A stretch of 64,000 nucleotides of DNA from Theocolax elegans (taxonomy: Eukaryota; Arthropoda; Insecta; Hymenoptera; Cerocephalidae): positions 58,719,623 through 58,783,622 of the forward strand of contig CM047429.1 of the NCBI GenBank assembly GCA_026168455.1. The letters are read 5' to 3'. The position numbers were made by a program, and so were the translations under genes. The notes below the pieces were generated by a model. It was given only the letters and a program-made list of their open reading frames with translations, was not told where the DNA came from and did no database searches. Below, one piece after another: positions 27,040 through 39,966 of the stretch (position 1 is its first letter; every line of letters begins with the position of its first letter).

Positions 27040-27900
27040 TTTATGTAGTTCTATTATGTTACCTTTACCACGACTTTTTCAACCCATTTGACTGATTAAA
27101 TTCAGAGATATGAGCAATAAAAGTTTTATTAAAAATATATATAATGTTCAACTACTTCGATAATTACAAATCTCTTTAGCTGAAAAAGCATAATAATCGT
27201 TCTTATTTATAAATACTCCCCTTTTCCAATATTTTAAGTGGATTTCCAAAAACGTTTGGCATAGAAAACTTAAGTTTTCTAGTTTTTATTTTTTTTCAAA
27301 ATCTAATCGATAGAATTACACTGTTATGTTTTATTACCACGTTTTTTCAGCAATTTCGTCTGACTAGATTCAGAGTTTTTGATGTAAATGAATTTGTTGT
27401 CTCTACGAACTAAATCATTTCAAAATTGGCAAGATAAACGATGTAATGTGAAATGTTAGAATATTATATATTAAAATATTAGCATTGGATCACTAACATG
27501 CTACTATTAAATTTTATATCTTAATTATAATTTTGTTTCTCTTTTCTCAACTCTAACGCTAGATGGATACGACATTTTTACTTTAATTTTTAACAAGTTT
27601 CAAATATTTTTAGTTAATCTTTACTTATTATAATCTTCTATAAAGTTAGAGCTTCATAACATTCTCCGAAGGAAAGATTGCGTTTCTCAAAGTAGGGCCA
27701 CTTCCTGGGACTGAGAAATAAATGGAGTCTCCCCAGTTTTTGGAATGATTTGGCTCGTAGAGAACAATAAATTCATTTACATCAAAAACATTACATTACA
27801 AGCAAGTATCTAACATTTTATATTGCATCGCGTTGTAAACGATGTAATGTGAAATATTAAAATATTATATATTAAAATAAATTCAGAGTTCTAACAAATT
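27040..27900. repeat. Cluster of diverged direct and inverted repeat units
   Basis: Three relationships are visible. AAACGATGTAATGTGAAAT followed by an AATATTATATATTAAAATA block occurs at 27,435-27,478 and again at 27,837-27,880 (402 bases apart, same strand). GATGTAAATGAATTTGTTGT (27,381) is inverted at 27,747-27,788. A TTACCACG...TTTTTCA...GACT...ATTCAGAG block at about 27,060-27,107 recurs at about 27,332-27,375. The mixture suggests a repeated and rearranged old transposon or satellite. No protein can be read from it. Confidence 0.55.
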
Positions 27901-30880
27901 AGAAAAAACTAGCTTTTTTATTAACTTGAAAACTATTAGAGATAATTTAAAAATCCCGAATCGAGAGCAAAGACTTTTTTATTTTTTACAAAGTTCATTT
28001 GTTCTGACTCAAAAAAATCATTTGCAACATTCAAAATTTTTAAAAATACATTTTTTAAAAATTGATATTTTGTTACAAAAAAAAAAAGAAATTGTATAGA
28101 TTCAAAAACAATTTTTTTCCAGAATCCGGAAATCGAAAAAAAATTTTTATGCCCAAGACAAGTGTATATATAGTATAATCGTTATAGTAGTTTAAAAAAT
28201 ATGGGGAGATTGGGCTCTAGACATATTAAAATATATCCCTAACATATTTTATAGCAAATCTATAAATTTTACTATTGCAAAGGTTTCCCTACGAGGAAGC
28301 CTATAAAATATGTTGATTTGTCGTTGGAATAAGCCAGGTGGAATTAAATTAAGACTTACTTAATCAATCAACGTCATCGATTTGCACTACATTCAAATTC
28401 ACTTACTCTTAATTATCTAATTGCGCAAAAATCTGAGCACAAGATTGATGTTTTAAAATGCAATTAGAATAGAAATTCCAAAAATTTTATCGAGATTACT
28501 GTTTTACTTTCTCATTAAACTAAGCAAATGAATTGCGTATCGCAGAACAGATTTTACTTTGAATTTACGATGTTAGTTTCACTAAATAAGTAGAAATGAA
28601 TAAGTACTCTGAATTATTTTTATTTATACCAAGAGTATGTATCGCTTATATTAAAAAGTGTACTCATAGTTGAAAATCAAAATTCCAGTAGAAATCCGTA
28701 CGCATGCACACACACATATACATATGCATACACATATATATATACATATATCTTTGTTAAAGTGCATTCGCAAATCTCTTTGTGTGTTGGAATGGCCACA
28801 GATTGCTTAACTCCGTCCTTTGTAGAATGGTTTCGCTACGATTGTCCCATATAGGTCAACACAAAAGTGAACTGTTGTCTTCTGCACTGATGACCAATTA
28901 TCCAACGTAAGCTGTTTCTATTAATTTTGCATTTTTTGAATTACGAACATATTATATATCTTTTAATGTCTAGTTTTAAAAAAAAATTAATAAATTACTT
29001 TTATAAACGAATAATTTTTTAATTTATTTATTATAAACAAATAATGATCGTTACATTATTGCAATCAAATAATGTGCTAATCAGTTGATATTGCAGTTAG
29101 TTACGTCGAAGTATCAAGCGCAAAGCTTGAATCAGCTTACATTATTGTAAATAGAAAGAAAATAAATTTTTGTGATTCTGCCGTTTCTCCTTTGCGACGT
29201 TTTATATAAGGAATAGTCGACAATAAGCTAGTTCAGTCTTTGTAAACGGTCCCAACGTACAGATTCTTTTCTCAGACAAATTGCCCATTATTTGCTGTGT
29301 CGCAATAAGAGAACCCTTAAGGTAGTTGTTCCTTATGCCTCTCTCTACAACTAAGCTTTAACGTTATCTCGCTTTAAACTCCCAATATGAAATAATATTA
29401 TTTTTTCGTTTGTTTATTTTAGAAAATGGTCTTTAAAACAAAAGTGCAAAATTCCACGTTAATGAACAGCTAAGTAATGGAAAAGTTTTAATTCGAAGAG
29501 TACGAACAAAAAAGTGCTGGGCAAAAAAAAAAATAGTAGTAACTTGAAAGACCATTAACATTTTTTTAAAATATAAATGAAAATAATTATTATTCGCTTT
29601 TCGCTTTTTACTTTTATCTTCATTTTTATCACTAATATAACTTCGTTCTAAGTTTTCACATTACCAGCTACGACGAATAATATGTATATATACGTGGTAT
29701 TTCATCAATCGTATTATATACCGCTTTAATAAACTTGACTTTTATATTGAATTTCATCTATATATATATATATATAAGTATTCTTAATATTGAAAATATT
29801 TCCAATTTTAAGAGAGTAAGAGAGATACCTAACTGAATTTAGTTTACGATAAGTATGCTCGAATGCACGCAGGTCAAGTATAACGAAAACATTTTGTTTT
29901 GTACGAATATTGTTCGCATCGAGATTGGAAGTTGCTAGGAAATAAATGTATATTTTTATCGTTGCGACTTCTTTTTTTTTTTTTTACTTTTACCAAAGAA
30001 TCTCAGTAGGTGTAGTCAAGTCTTCCTTCTGTATGTATATATATACCGTCAGATCCACGATAACTTTAGCTTTGACATTGTGAATTTGAAGTACGTCTCG
30101 AGTCCTATTGAAGTATCGGTTTTAACGGTCCTGACACCGCGTAGTTTTATATCGGTTGCTGAGCATTCACGAGCCGCAATTTACGTCTGCCACGCCAATT
30201 CACTGTTACGCTTTTTCTCAATCTTACTTATGGAGATTTCCTTTATTCGATTCCGTTCGAAATATGATGCACTCGACAGTTACATACATATCCACTCGGC
30301 ACTTTCGGTATTCTGCTTAACGTTATTTTATTCGTGTAGGTTTTTTTTAAACAATTTCAATGGTAAAGTAGTTTTTGGAAGTGCGTAATTGTGATTTAAG
30401 GATTTTTGTGAAGTGTCATGAAAAATGCAAGTTTTTCGTGCAAAAATAGTAGTTTCTTTGTTGATTCTAAATTTGCCAAAAACACTATCTGATTACATTC
30501 AGAAGAATTAGTTACGATGTGTTTGAAACATATTTAAATACGATTTGACAATAATTAAGTTAAATTTTGAGAAACCATTTTGTAAGTTATATGATTCATT
30601 TTTTTTCAATAGAAACACGCAAGTTGAATAATATACTTATTTTAAATAAAAAAAATGTAGGCACAAACTGGACAATAAATTAATTATTTTTAAATGGTCA
30701 TTAGTTAATAGTACGCAATCAGTTTCAGTATCCATTAAATCTAAAAGAAAGTACAGTCTAAAATTGTTGAGGTGTATATATACATGAACTCGTGAAAGTA
30801 AACATAAGATTAACCAAACTAAAGTTTTATTTTAAAGCCAAATAGAGATGAAAGCATTAAAGAAAATTGTTCCATCTTAC

Positions 30881-30940
30881 CTCACGTCACACTTTTCCAG
30901 TGATAGCTCCTCAAAGACCACGCGTATCCGCTCCTTCGTT
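30881..30940 (-). CDS. CUB-domain protein, exon 2 of those found
   Basis: A 60-base minus-strand exon. Its acceptor follows a pyrimidine-rich tract ending TTCGCAG and its donor is GTAAGA. The first base A completes an Arg codon (AG+A) from the exon at 32,733-32,889; 19 full codons follow, TKERIRVVFEELSLEKCDV; the last two bases AG join T of the next exon to give Ser. The ERIRVVFEELSLEK segment is the classic CUB-domain strand (hydrophobic alternation followed by the acidic turn). The exon carries one cysteine close to the SCLDS cysteine of the next exon, so the domain may hold an extra cysteine. Phase agreement on both sides makes this short exon reliable. Confidence 0.88.
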
Positions 30941-32732
30941 CTGCGAAGAAAAATAAACTCCGTCAGTCTTGGTAAATCAAATCCATGGTACGGTATTCGT
31001 TGTATGTCGAATGTCAAAAAATAAAAAGTAAAAAAAAAAGAAGGTAGATTAAGAGGAGCGCGAGTAAAACGGTAAAAGAGGATCTTTCTCACCCGGGTCC
31101 TCTCTAGAATGTGAAAAGACTACTCTGAGACAGAGATGAAAAAGGTGAGGAGACGAGTAGTGTGTGCGAATGCACCCGATAAAACGGAATAGATTTGGCG
31201 AACGTGATTTCCGTCTGGTATATTTCTCGCGTCTATTTTACTAAGCTCTTTTTTAACTTGCGGTATATAATACGACGTACCTTCGTAAGAATATAACAAC
31301 TGGTTAGAATTTCTTCATATGCACGTACGAATTTTACGATTCTCTATAATTTATACGCGATGTCATTTTTGTTTGGACACGTCTATCCACTGAGAATAAG
31401 AAAGATTAATTGATGTAAAGTACATAGAACTTGGATTGTACACCCAATGTATATATATATATCAATGTATACAATCATCGAGTTACCGTTAATCGAAAAA
31501 CTTTTGGTACAATTTACATGAATTTAAAAGTAAGAGATTATAATTGATCCGGAACTTAAGTTTTATAATGGCTTTAGTGTAGAATTTAATGTGGATTATT
31601 TATATTTGTTGCTTTGAAAGGTATGTGCGGAAAACTGCATTCAAATAATTGAATATTTTATTTTATGTTTCGATTTATTAAAAGTAATTATATTATATAT
31701 TTTTTTATAATTACTACTATTTTGTAATTTTTTAATTAAATGTTTTAAATTATTTGCTTACATAAAAATACTCGAATTGTACAAAATGTGAATCATAAGT
31801 TTTATAAAAAAAAATTTTTTTTGGTATAGTTGAGTGAAGATTAATACAAGCGTTAAAAATTGGAATACGATTAAAATATTATTGATATTTTATTATTAAA
31901 AGAAAATATCAATTCACGTTTGTGAACAGAGGTAAAATTTAATTTTTAAATAAAATGAAAAATAATCTTAATCCTTTGACAAAGTATAGATAAAACTAAA
32001 AGAGCACGCGATACATTTTGTATTAGAAAATATCATTTTTATCGTAGTTGATAAATAATTAAGATATTTGATTGTATATTTGAACTTTAATAGAAAAATG
32101 GTGGAAATTGTAATCCATAGCTTACGCTGTCTCTTGAATGAAATAACATTTATTTTTTATATTTTGTTGCATCCTACATAGTAGAAGTACAAAGATCCTC
32201 GACGCCTCTTCAATCTTTAATTAGACACTCACGAGGGACGACTCGGTCAAAAAAAAAAGAAAGAAAATGCAAACGCACAAAAGATGTTGAGGAGACGGAA
32301 AAAAAGAAAATAATAAATGAGGCCAAAAAATAAACAAGAAAAAGAAGAAGCTCTATATTATTTTCCATCAACTTTTCACTCTAATCTCCGTCGCCTTTTA
32401 TTTAATTTTATCATCTCCTGGATAATTTTTTACATCTACCGCCAGTTGCGGCTAGAGGTTACGAGAAAGGCAGAGAGAAAGAGAGAAAATAAGCATCGTA
32501 GGGGCTTTGCTACCTCTAAAAGAAAGTTTTACCAAGCTCTCTTTTTCTCTGTCTCTCTTCATTTCTCTCGGCCCATTTCACTTTCTCCCCACCCACCCCC
32601 TCCTGCGATCTCTCTATTATTGCACCTCTTGGAGCAAGTTTTGGCGAAGGGAAAGTTAGAGCACCAAACCCGAGTGCGAGTATTACGTATATAGGTATAT
32701 AACATGTATGTATATAGACACAGGTGAGTTAC
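30941..32732 (-). other. Intron of the CUB gene (~1.8 kb)
   Basis: Runs from donor GTAACT (minus strand) at 32,732 to the acceptor at 30,941. AT-rich in the middle with a GC-richer, CT-rich block at about 32,440-32,690 next to the upstream exon. The plus-strand frame 32,317-32,694 lies within it and is Ser/Arg/Lys/Pro low complexity; not called. Confidence 0.7.
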
Positions 32733-32889
32733 CTCGCTCGAAATTGATAGGTACACTCGATATTCTCCGGGTAGAAAGACGGATATCGAGGTGAGTAGAA
32801 ACGCCCGTGTTGGGGCGTAAACTGTGAACTGACGAACTGATAATCACACATCTTGTTAGGCACGAGCTGACCGTCTGTCTGGAATATAC
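32733..32889 (-). CDS. CUB-domain protein, exon 1 of those found (first half of CUB domain)
   Basis: A 157-base minus-strand exon. The acceptor ATTTTTCAG precedes it and the donor GTAACT follows. In the frame that joins correctly to the next exon it encodes 51 residues starting IFQTDGQLVPNKMCDYQF and including the CUB hallmark GRFYSPRYPSFYPENIEC, with the SPxYPxxYPxN signature and two conserved cysteines 31 residues apart, then TYQFRA. It begins with two bases of a split codon, so at least one upstream exon, probably with start codon and signal peptide, lies at higher coordinates and was not identified. Together with the next two exons this makes one complete CUB domain of roughly 120 residues with four canonical cysteines. 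Confidence 0.92.
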
Positions 32890-35800
32890 CTGAAAAATAA
32901 TAATACAACGAGGTTTAATGATACTTAAGATTTTATTCTCGGTATGTCTTTTATCAATGGTAAAGAGATTGTTATCGTACAATATTAAATTAATTTTAAC
33001 TCAAATTTTAATTCCATTTCAAAGCTAATAAACGACAGTGTAATACAGTGCATATTGAATTCTAAATTTTTATAGAAGGTATAACAACTGTTGTTTGAAA
33101 ATTTTTTTGAAAACTTGAAAAATTTTGTCTAAAATATTGTATTCGATGGAATTTTAAAGAAAATTTAATATAAAATGTTTTATGTAAGAGCCCACATATA
33201 TAGCTGTATAGTACACTTTAATTAAAAGGGATCCTATAAGTTTTTACTGAGTATAAATGTAATCTTCTAAGAATATATATGTGTATAATGTTCTGAATTA
33301 TAAATTGTGTGTACAATATTATAATGATAGTATATTTTATAGTGGTTACACATTTTGATTCAATCGGTTTTTAACATTTTCTCCGATGTAAAAATTAATT
33401 TGTTAAGCTGCTTAGAGTAGGCCATGCAAAATACCCACGCACTTTAAAACAAACGTTTAAACTATTTAATCCTTTTTTCATTTATTTATAATACTCGTTC
33501 AATTTAGGGAAAAATGAAAACTGTAATCAATAATTTAACCTATAGCGTCTATCTATACATATGGCCGGGTCTGACCAAACGCATATCGTATCTACTGTCA
33601 TGCTTTTCATCTACTAAATAGTATAATATGTTCCGTAATAAAGTTAAAATCTATGATTAGAACGTTTTAATTTAACTTTTATTTTATTTTACACAATAAG
33701 TTCTAATTTTTGGATGTGTTTTTTAAAAATAAAACACATTGGGTTTACATACGTTAAAATGTTCATCCACCTTGCAAAAACAATACCAAAACATTTTAAT
33801 TATTGTTTATAATGATACACAATGCCTAATTTGTCTATTGTATACACGCGAATAAAGTAAAATGCACAATATCTTATGGTAGATATAACTTTATCCCAAA
33901 GAAATATCGGCCATGTAAAATGACGTGTGCATATTCATATACTTTTCGTCTATCTGAGTGTTTGTTTGGAAACTAAACTTCGAATGTTATTCATTTTAGC
34001 AAAATATTTACATATGTATGCGAAAACCTATTACCATATTTGATAATCTTTGGAGACAGGGAAGAAGAATGTGTTTGGAATTTGCAGTAACTTATTATAT
34101 CAATTTTTAAGAGTACATAAATCATTTTACGTCAAAACAAGTTATCATTGTTCAAACACTATCAACAATGTTATAACACTTAACGTTATTTATTTCACTG
34201 CAGTCTTTTATGCAATGGAATTTTTATAATGGTATGTGTTTTTGTGCATGTGCACTATTATGGGATGTTAGTTATTAAATGTAATTTTACTCTTTTCTTA
34301 TCTGATTGATGAGGAGTCAGGGAGGAGGAATGTCGAGACGAGGAAAGTAAATGAAAAAGAAATCGTTGAATTGGGAAATAATGGAAAAATGTTCCTTAAA
34401 ACGCCGTTGTCGATTTCATTTCACGCCGTTTATCGTAAGGTTCCAACTACAGTTCATAGGATAATTTCCTTTGATGCATTAAGCAAATAGCTTAGTGAGT
34501 CTGGTTCAATTATAATTGCGACACATGTTTTTAAAAATATAAAATACTATTTGTTATTTAATAATTAATAATATTTTACAATTTATTGTATTCTATTATT
34601 TATTAACTAATGATTTTTAATATTATAAATCACATCTAATAAAAATGTGGAGTACAATGCATTTTGCGATGCTTTTAATTCATCAGATAAACACTATTAC
34701 TTCAAAGATTCCATTGAAATGTAACGAAATGTAAACAAATGTCAGTCCAGTGGTAAGAGCACCAGAGTCCCGATTCTCGGACCGTGAACTCTAAATTCGT
34801 CAAAGTAGTTTCTATATTGTTTTCGCTTGGTTCTGGTCTTCCAATGCGTAACAATTGACGTTGTAAAAATAAAGTAATCTTTTCCCGAAGAAGTACAAAT
34901 AAATAAATTTGTTTGAAATCGTAAATCTGTTATAACACGCGCAATATGTACTTTTTCAATTTTCTACTCATATTGACACATATGTTCACTCACACTTACA
35001 ACTGTAAATGGGATTCAGCACTTTTTGATTTAAAAAATTTGAAAACAAACTTTATATGATGTTACTTCAAAAAATGTTGCCAACTCCAAAGTTCTCGAAG
35101 TAATAAAAATACTTAAATACGAGCAACAAAAAAATGTGCACGTTCAATAAAAATTTTACACGTTTAATCTCGTGTATTATACGCAAATACGATTTTCAAT
35201 AAAAAAAATTTTTTATTTAAATCTGAAAATTTTTTTTATTTTAAATTTCTGATGTAGTAAAAATGCACTTTATTTAATTGCAAATTAAAAATTTAATTAT
35301 AAGAGCCTTTTCCTCAAAGTAATCAATCACCCAGCAGACGTTTAAAAAAAAGCTTTTTCAATCCTCCTGGTGAAATATATAAAATAATGAAAGTATCGTT
35401 TCGAGGAATACAAGTGCCGCATGCAACGTCCGGTTTCTCCACCTATACATCTATCGTTAGAATTTTCCGCAGCAATCGAATGGAGCTGCATGCCCCCAAG
35501 GACGAAGAAATGCCTCTACGAAAAATACTTTCGATTCTCAGAACGAGATGAGCAAGTCAGGAATATCTCCCATCGCTCCTATCTCTCTTTTTATATATAT
35601 ATATAAAGCCCCTTTCGTAGAGATCGGATTTTCTTTGTTTGCTTGGGCGTAGAGTGCTTTTCTTTGTGAGCCGGCAATTACATTCCGTGGTCGGCAAAAG
35701 GCAACTTTTTTCCCCATCGTTAGGCGTTCCTGAACTGAAAACTTGCAAATTACGCTTTTTATCTTTCTTCGATTTTATGTTGCCTTTTCTATATATGTAT

Positions 35801-38800
35801 ATATTACGTAGCCATTGCGAAACATTTGGGCCCGATCAGTTGAAATACCGTGGCTTTAATTGCACGTGCGATACTGCGGGTTGAATTTACGGTTACACAA
35901 TTAATCCGACTGTGCACGCGGCTCGAACTTTTAAGAGAAATGAGGCAAACTTTTTGCTTAGACTTTGGTATTGTGAAAAACTAACTGTAAATAGTATAAC
36001 GTTGAAGATGCTTTTTAACTAAATACAGTTATTATATTGTTTAATTATTAGATTTCTTAATATTTTTGTCATATTGTTTCTTAGCATTTTAAATATAATA
36101 ATACAAAATAATTTTATGTATTTAATTTTTTAATCAATCCATATATGCCCTACTTTTTCAATATTTTTTATTAATTGTATACAAAAATTATTTTTTATAA
36201 ATATATATATGTGCATCAACATATATTTCACCACGTACTATTTTTAAATTATTCAAAGAACAACGCGTTACTTTTTTAACGTAACAAATATTACTTTTTA
36301 CATCGCCCTGAGTTTTATTACATTATATTTTAAAAGATAAGATTTAATGTAGCATGCAATTTCATGTAATGTGCCTATACTAAATTTAAAAATAACTAAA
36401 ATTTGTTACTTTTAGGAAACGAGGGACTATAAAAAGGTTAAATAATGAGCTACATTTTTCGACAATTTTTTTTATTATACTTCACTATTTTGGTACATAA
36501 AAACGTAGATCTTTATTTAGATAGACACGCAATAAGTTTTTGGGCTACACACGTAATATTTAACATTCCATGTGTTTGTACGAAAATGTGTACTTATTCC
36601 CCGAAGAGATATAATATTAATTATCCGATTATTAACTCCGGCATTATGAATTAGCGTTTAAGAATTTAAATTTCGTATTTGATTTAGAATTCGAGAAGAC
36701 GCTTGTCGAAATCAGCATAAAATGTCGCTGAGTTAGCTGAAAATGAAACATGCTTTTTCTACTGTGCAAGTTGATTTGTGGAAACCCAGTACATGAATCT
36801 GCTATTTCGACGAATTTCATAACGAAACGGTAAGCGAAAATGCGCTATTTCGTTTCTCGTGAGCTGCGTGTGGGTTCTCTGTTTAGATTTTAACCGTTTC
36901 ACCCTTTACACATACATGTACATATATGTATACTAAAATTAAAAAAAAAAGAATCGAGTATTAACGTTTGATTTATTCGCCCGATAGAAATTCCCGCAGT
37001 GTATATACATACCTCAACGTGCGACGCTAAATAAAAATGATAATAAGGAATGACAGTTTTACCGGATAATTTTCATCCAGTATTTTACTAAAAATTATAA
37101 CTGTCACCCTTTTAGTGTAATATTTAAAAAAGTAATAAAAAATTTTTCGACCGTTTAATTTATTATTAATATTTATTGCCCATTTTACATTTATAATATA
37201 AAAATATAATTTGAAAAATTTTTAAGCAATATCCGTGACCCCGTTAAATATATATTACTATATATATATATATATTAGAGGATGAAAGTTCTATAATCGT
37301 AACACTCGGAAAGGTACGATTATAAACGAGCCAATAAACTTGACTTTAGCCGCAATTTTCCGATCGCATGAAATATTATCAAGACTTAGAATGAATTAAT
37401 AACCTTCATACCCAATAAACGTCGTAGTAAAATGCGCGTAATTCCGAATCCAAAGCTGTCGGGTATTTGAAGAATCGCGATAGAGAAATGGTATCGATAC
37501 TATTAGATCTCGATATACAGTTTAATTAGAGGTATAAAAAGGTTCGATCAAATCAAGAGGCTCGTCATATCCGCGTAATAATAAAATCCGCTAAACGTAC
37601 GATCGAACTCTCATCGTCCACAGTAAACTCTCGAGAGAAAAAGATAGGAGGAGAGGTGTGCGTGGGCGCGTGAGCGTGAGCGTGTAGCGAAGCTACTCGA
37701 AAAAGCTCGTGGATATCGAACTTTACGCGACAGATTGATGGATGTAGCGGCGATCTCGGGCTATACCCCTCGAAGATCTCTTGGCCGGGGTTCTTATTCG
37801 TCCTCTCGCACAAGATGAGACAGTACGGCCCTCCCGGTTGGATTCTTATAAAACGGGAACTAAGTAGTAATCCTATTTTATTGAGCTAATAAACCAACGA
37901 GGTCCACAGACAGACTAGACGTAAAGCGCAAGACTGCATAATAGAAGGTGGAGGACTCTAACCGTAAAGCCGAACGATCGTTGGGTGAGATACGTGTCCT
38001 TCTCTCGCTTGCTCCTCATAACGTGTTTAGGTACGCGCGAGCGGCCTCAAACCTTTACACACGAGAGATGTGCGCGACGTACGACGACGAACGGGTTATA
38101 CTCCGGAAAAAAACTACGTACTGGGATTTTCTCAAGGATTTTCTTTGGCCCACAATCTTCTAACCAAAGTACCTACCTTTCTCTCCGAGCTTTTCTTTCT
38201 CGCGATCCTCATCTTTTATTTCTAAAAGCTATATATCCTCAACTATTTTTTATACTCCTAATTATTCATTTTATTCGCTACACTTCTAGATATCCTACGT
38301 CGTATGGGACGTCTGTCTCTCTTGCAAACGCTAACGAGCATTCTTAGTTATTTTAAGTCAGTCGAATGCCTCGGAGTTATTTTTGGATTTTCTTATAGCT
38401 GTAAAAATTCAATAGACGTAGAACGCGCAAACTGTGTAATCTACGTGATGGTTTCGCTATAAAAATTTGTAGTATACATTTTTAGGTCGTTGCGTCAGTA
38501 TTTATTTTTATACTTGATGTCTTGCAAATTGAACATCTCACTATATTTTTTTTTTACAACGTCGTTCGAGTAAATAACCTAACGCAAATTGTACGTTATA
38601 CATTTTGTTAAGATGATACATTTCGAAGGTACAGAAGGAATACACACGTAATTAAATAAATACAAGATAAAAATAAAATTTTACACTCACACGCATGTAT
38701 ATGAGTATAATAATATATATGGATTGAAATTATTCTTCATGAAAACGTTTAAAATAAAAAATCATTCATGTATAATAGTTCGCAGAAAGTACATTTAAAT

Positions 38801-39049
38801 ATTACAATTTTTAGTGATAAGTATATGCATTTACATTTTCTTGTCCATTCGTCTGACCAAACCCATCCATATTCTACTTGAACATACGATTTCTCCGTGT
38901 CGAAAAGTGAGACATTTTTCATCTCCATAAATAGAAATGTCTTTTCAAGAATGTATCTTTTTACATTATTTCTATTGTAAAAATTGTTTAACTTTTATAT
39001 AATTATAATTACTAAATATTAACAATGTACGTACGTATTATATTTGTAC

Positions 39050-39051
<2 letters not shown>

Positions 39052-39089
<38 letters not shown>
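39052..39089. repeat. (AT)n microsatellite
   Basis: An uninterrupted AT run of about 38 bases, followed by imperfect ATAAAT units. Confidence 0.9.
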
Positions 39090-39093
<4 letters not shown>

Positions 39094-39889
39094 TAAATAT
39101 AATGTATAAGTATAATACAAATATGTATATTCATTAATTTTATTTGATTACAATTGTCAGTTGAGTAGATAGTAATAAATGATAAGATAATGAATGTATA
39201 TCTACCTACGTGTATAATTAAAAAGATTATTCAACAGTATTATTCCTTCAGTTTTCTGGATATTACATACAAAATTTTAATTGAATAGCATAAACCACTT
39301 CGTTTTCCTGAAAATCGTAGCACCGTGAAAATCTGTTGAGTAAATTGAATTTGTAATACACATATTGAACAAAATTATTAAATAGAGAAATTGTTATGTA
39401 ATTGAAACAAGCCTCTCTTTATTAAATATATCCTCGTATTACATAATATATTATTCGTTATCGGATTTAAAGGAAATTATATATTTTCTTAAATGCCGTA
39501 TAGTATTTATATACCGTACTATGTATCTTCAATGGTTTTGTAGGACTTTCCTAATATTGTGTGAACAGTAATCTTTCACGAGAATATAGCTCGATCGTCA
39601 CAGCTAAAGCATTTCAAGTTGTTTTGAAGTTGGCCAATACAAAAAGAAAGTGACCATTCGATCGGATCTCGGTTTCCAATAGCTAACACTTCTCTAAATA
39701 AAAAACAAAGAAGCTAGGATTCAACTGCGAAACTTTACAACATCTGTCGACCTTAAAAAGTAAGTTTCGCCACGTTAGCCAAAATCTCTTTTATCTGATA
39801 TCTCAGATAACGTTTAATTTAATTCTCCAACAGTTATTTATCGTTTTTGTGGAATTAAACATTATTAAATAAAATATACCAATATTGAA

Positions 39890-39966
39890 AAGAAAATCAA
39901 TATGGATTAAATGTTAATTTTAGTGTTCTTTTCATTTTAATCAGAATAATTGATTTTCTTTTGTTT
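39890..39966. repeat. Short AT-rich inverted repeat (hairpin)
   Basis: AAAAGAAAATCAATATGGAT at the left pairs with the complement of ATTGATTTTCTTTT at the right, allowing a small bulge, around a loop of about 24 bases. It could be a small MITE remnant or simply an AT-rich hairpin. Confidence 0.4.

Larger units (their letters stand above)
23370..30880 (-). other. Intron of the CUB gene (~7.5 kb)
   Basis: Bounded by the donor GTAAGA (minus strand) at 30,880 and the acceptor at 23,370. Contains a (TG/CG)n microsatellite just after the exon (about 23,388-23,433), GC-rich patches at 23,980-24,480 and 25,730-26,250, a CT tract at 25,836-25,869 and a block of diverged repeats at 27.0-27.9 kb. The open frames at 24,168-24,416 minus, 25,922-26,236 plus and 30,080-30,388 plus lack recognisable motifs and are not called. 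Confidence 0.7.

Noticed and set aside
28239..28314. Short inverted match AACATATTTTATAG with a nested AGGTTTCC/GGAAGCCT hairpin, considered as miRNA precursor or MITE
   Set aside because: Pairing is broken by a long unpaired AT segment and there are no flanking duplications.
34740..34800. tRNA-like or SINE-head segment (CCAGTGGTAAGAGCACC, resembling an A box)
   Set aside because: No acceptable B box, acceptor stem or clear anticodon stem could be built; at most a degenerate tRNA-derived remnant.
35557..35748. Minus-strand cysteine-containing frame (SGTPNDGEKSCLLPTTEC) after a possible acceptor
   Set aside because: Considered as an upstream exon of the CUB gene, but phase, domain and donor could not be supported.
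37565..38347. Overlapping frames in a GC-rich patch
   Set aside because: They overlap on opposite strands, consist of Arg/Ser/His low complexity and show no domain.
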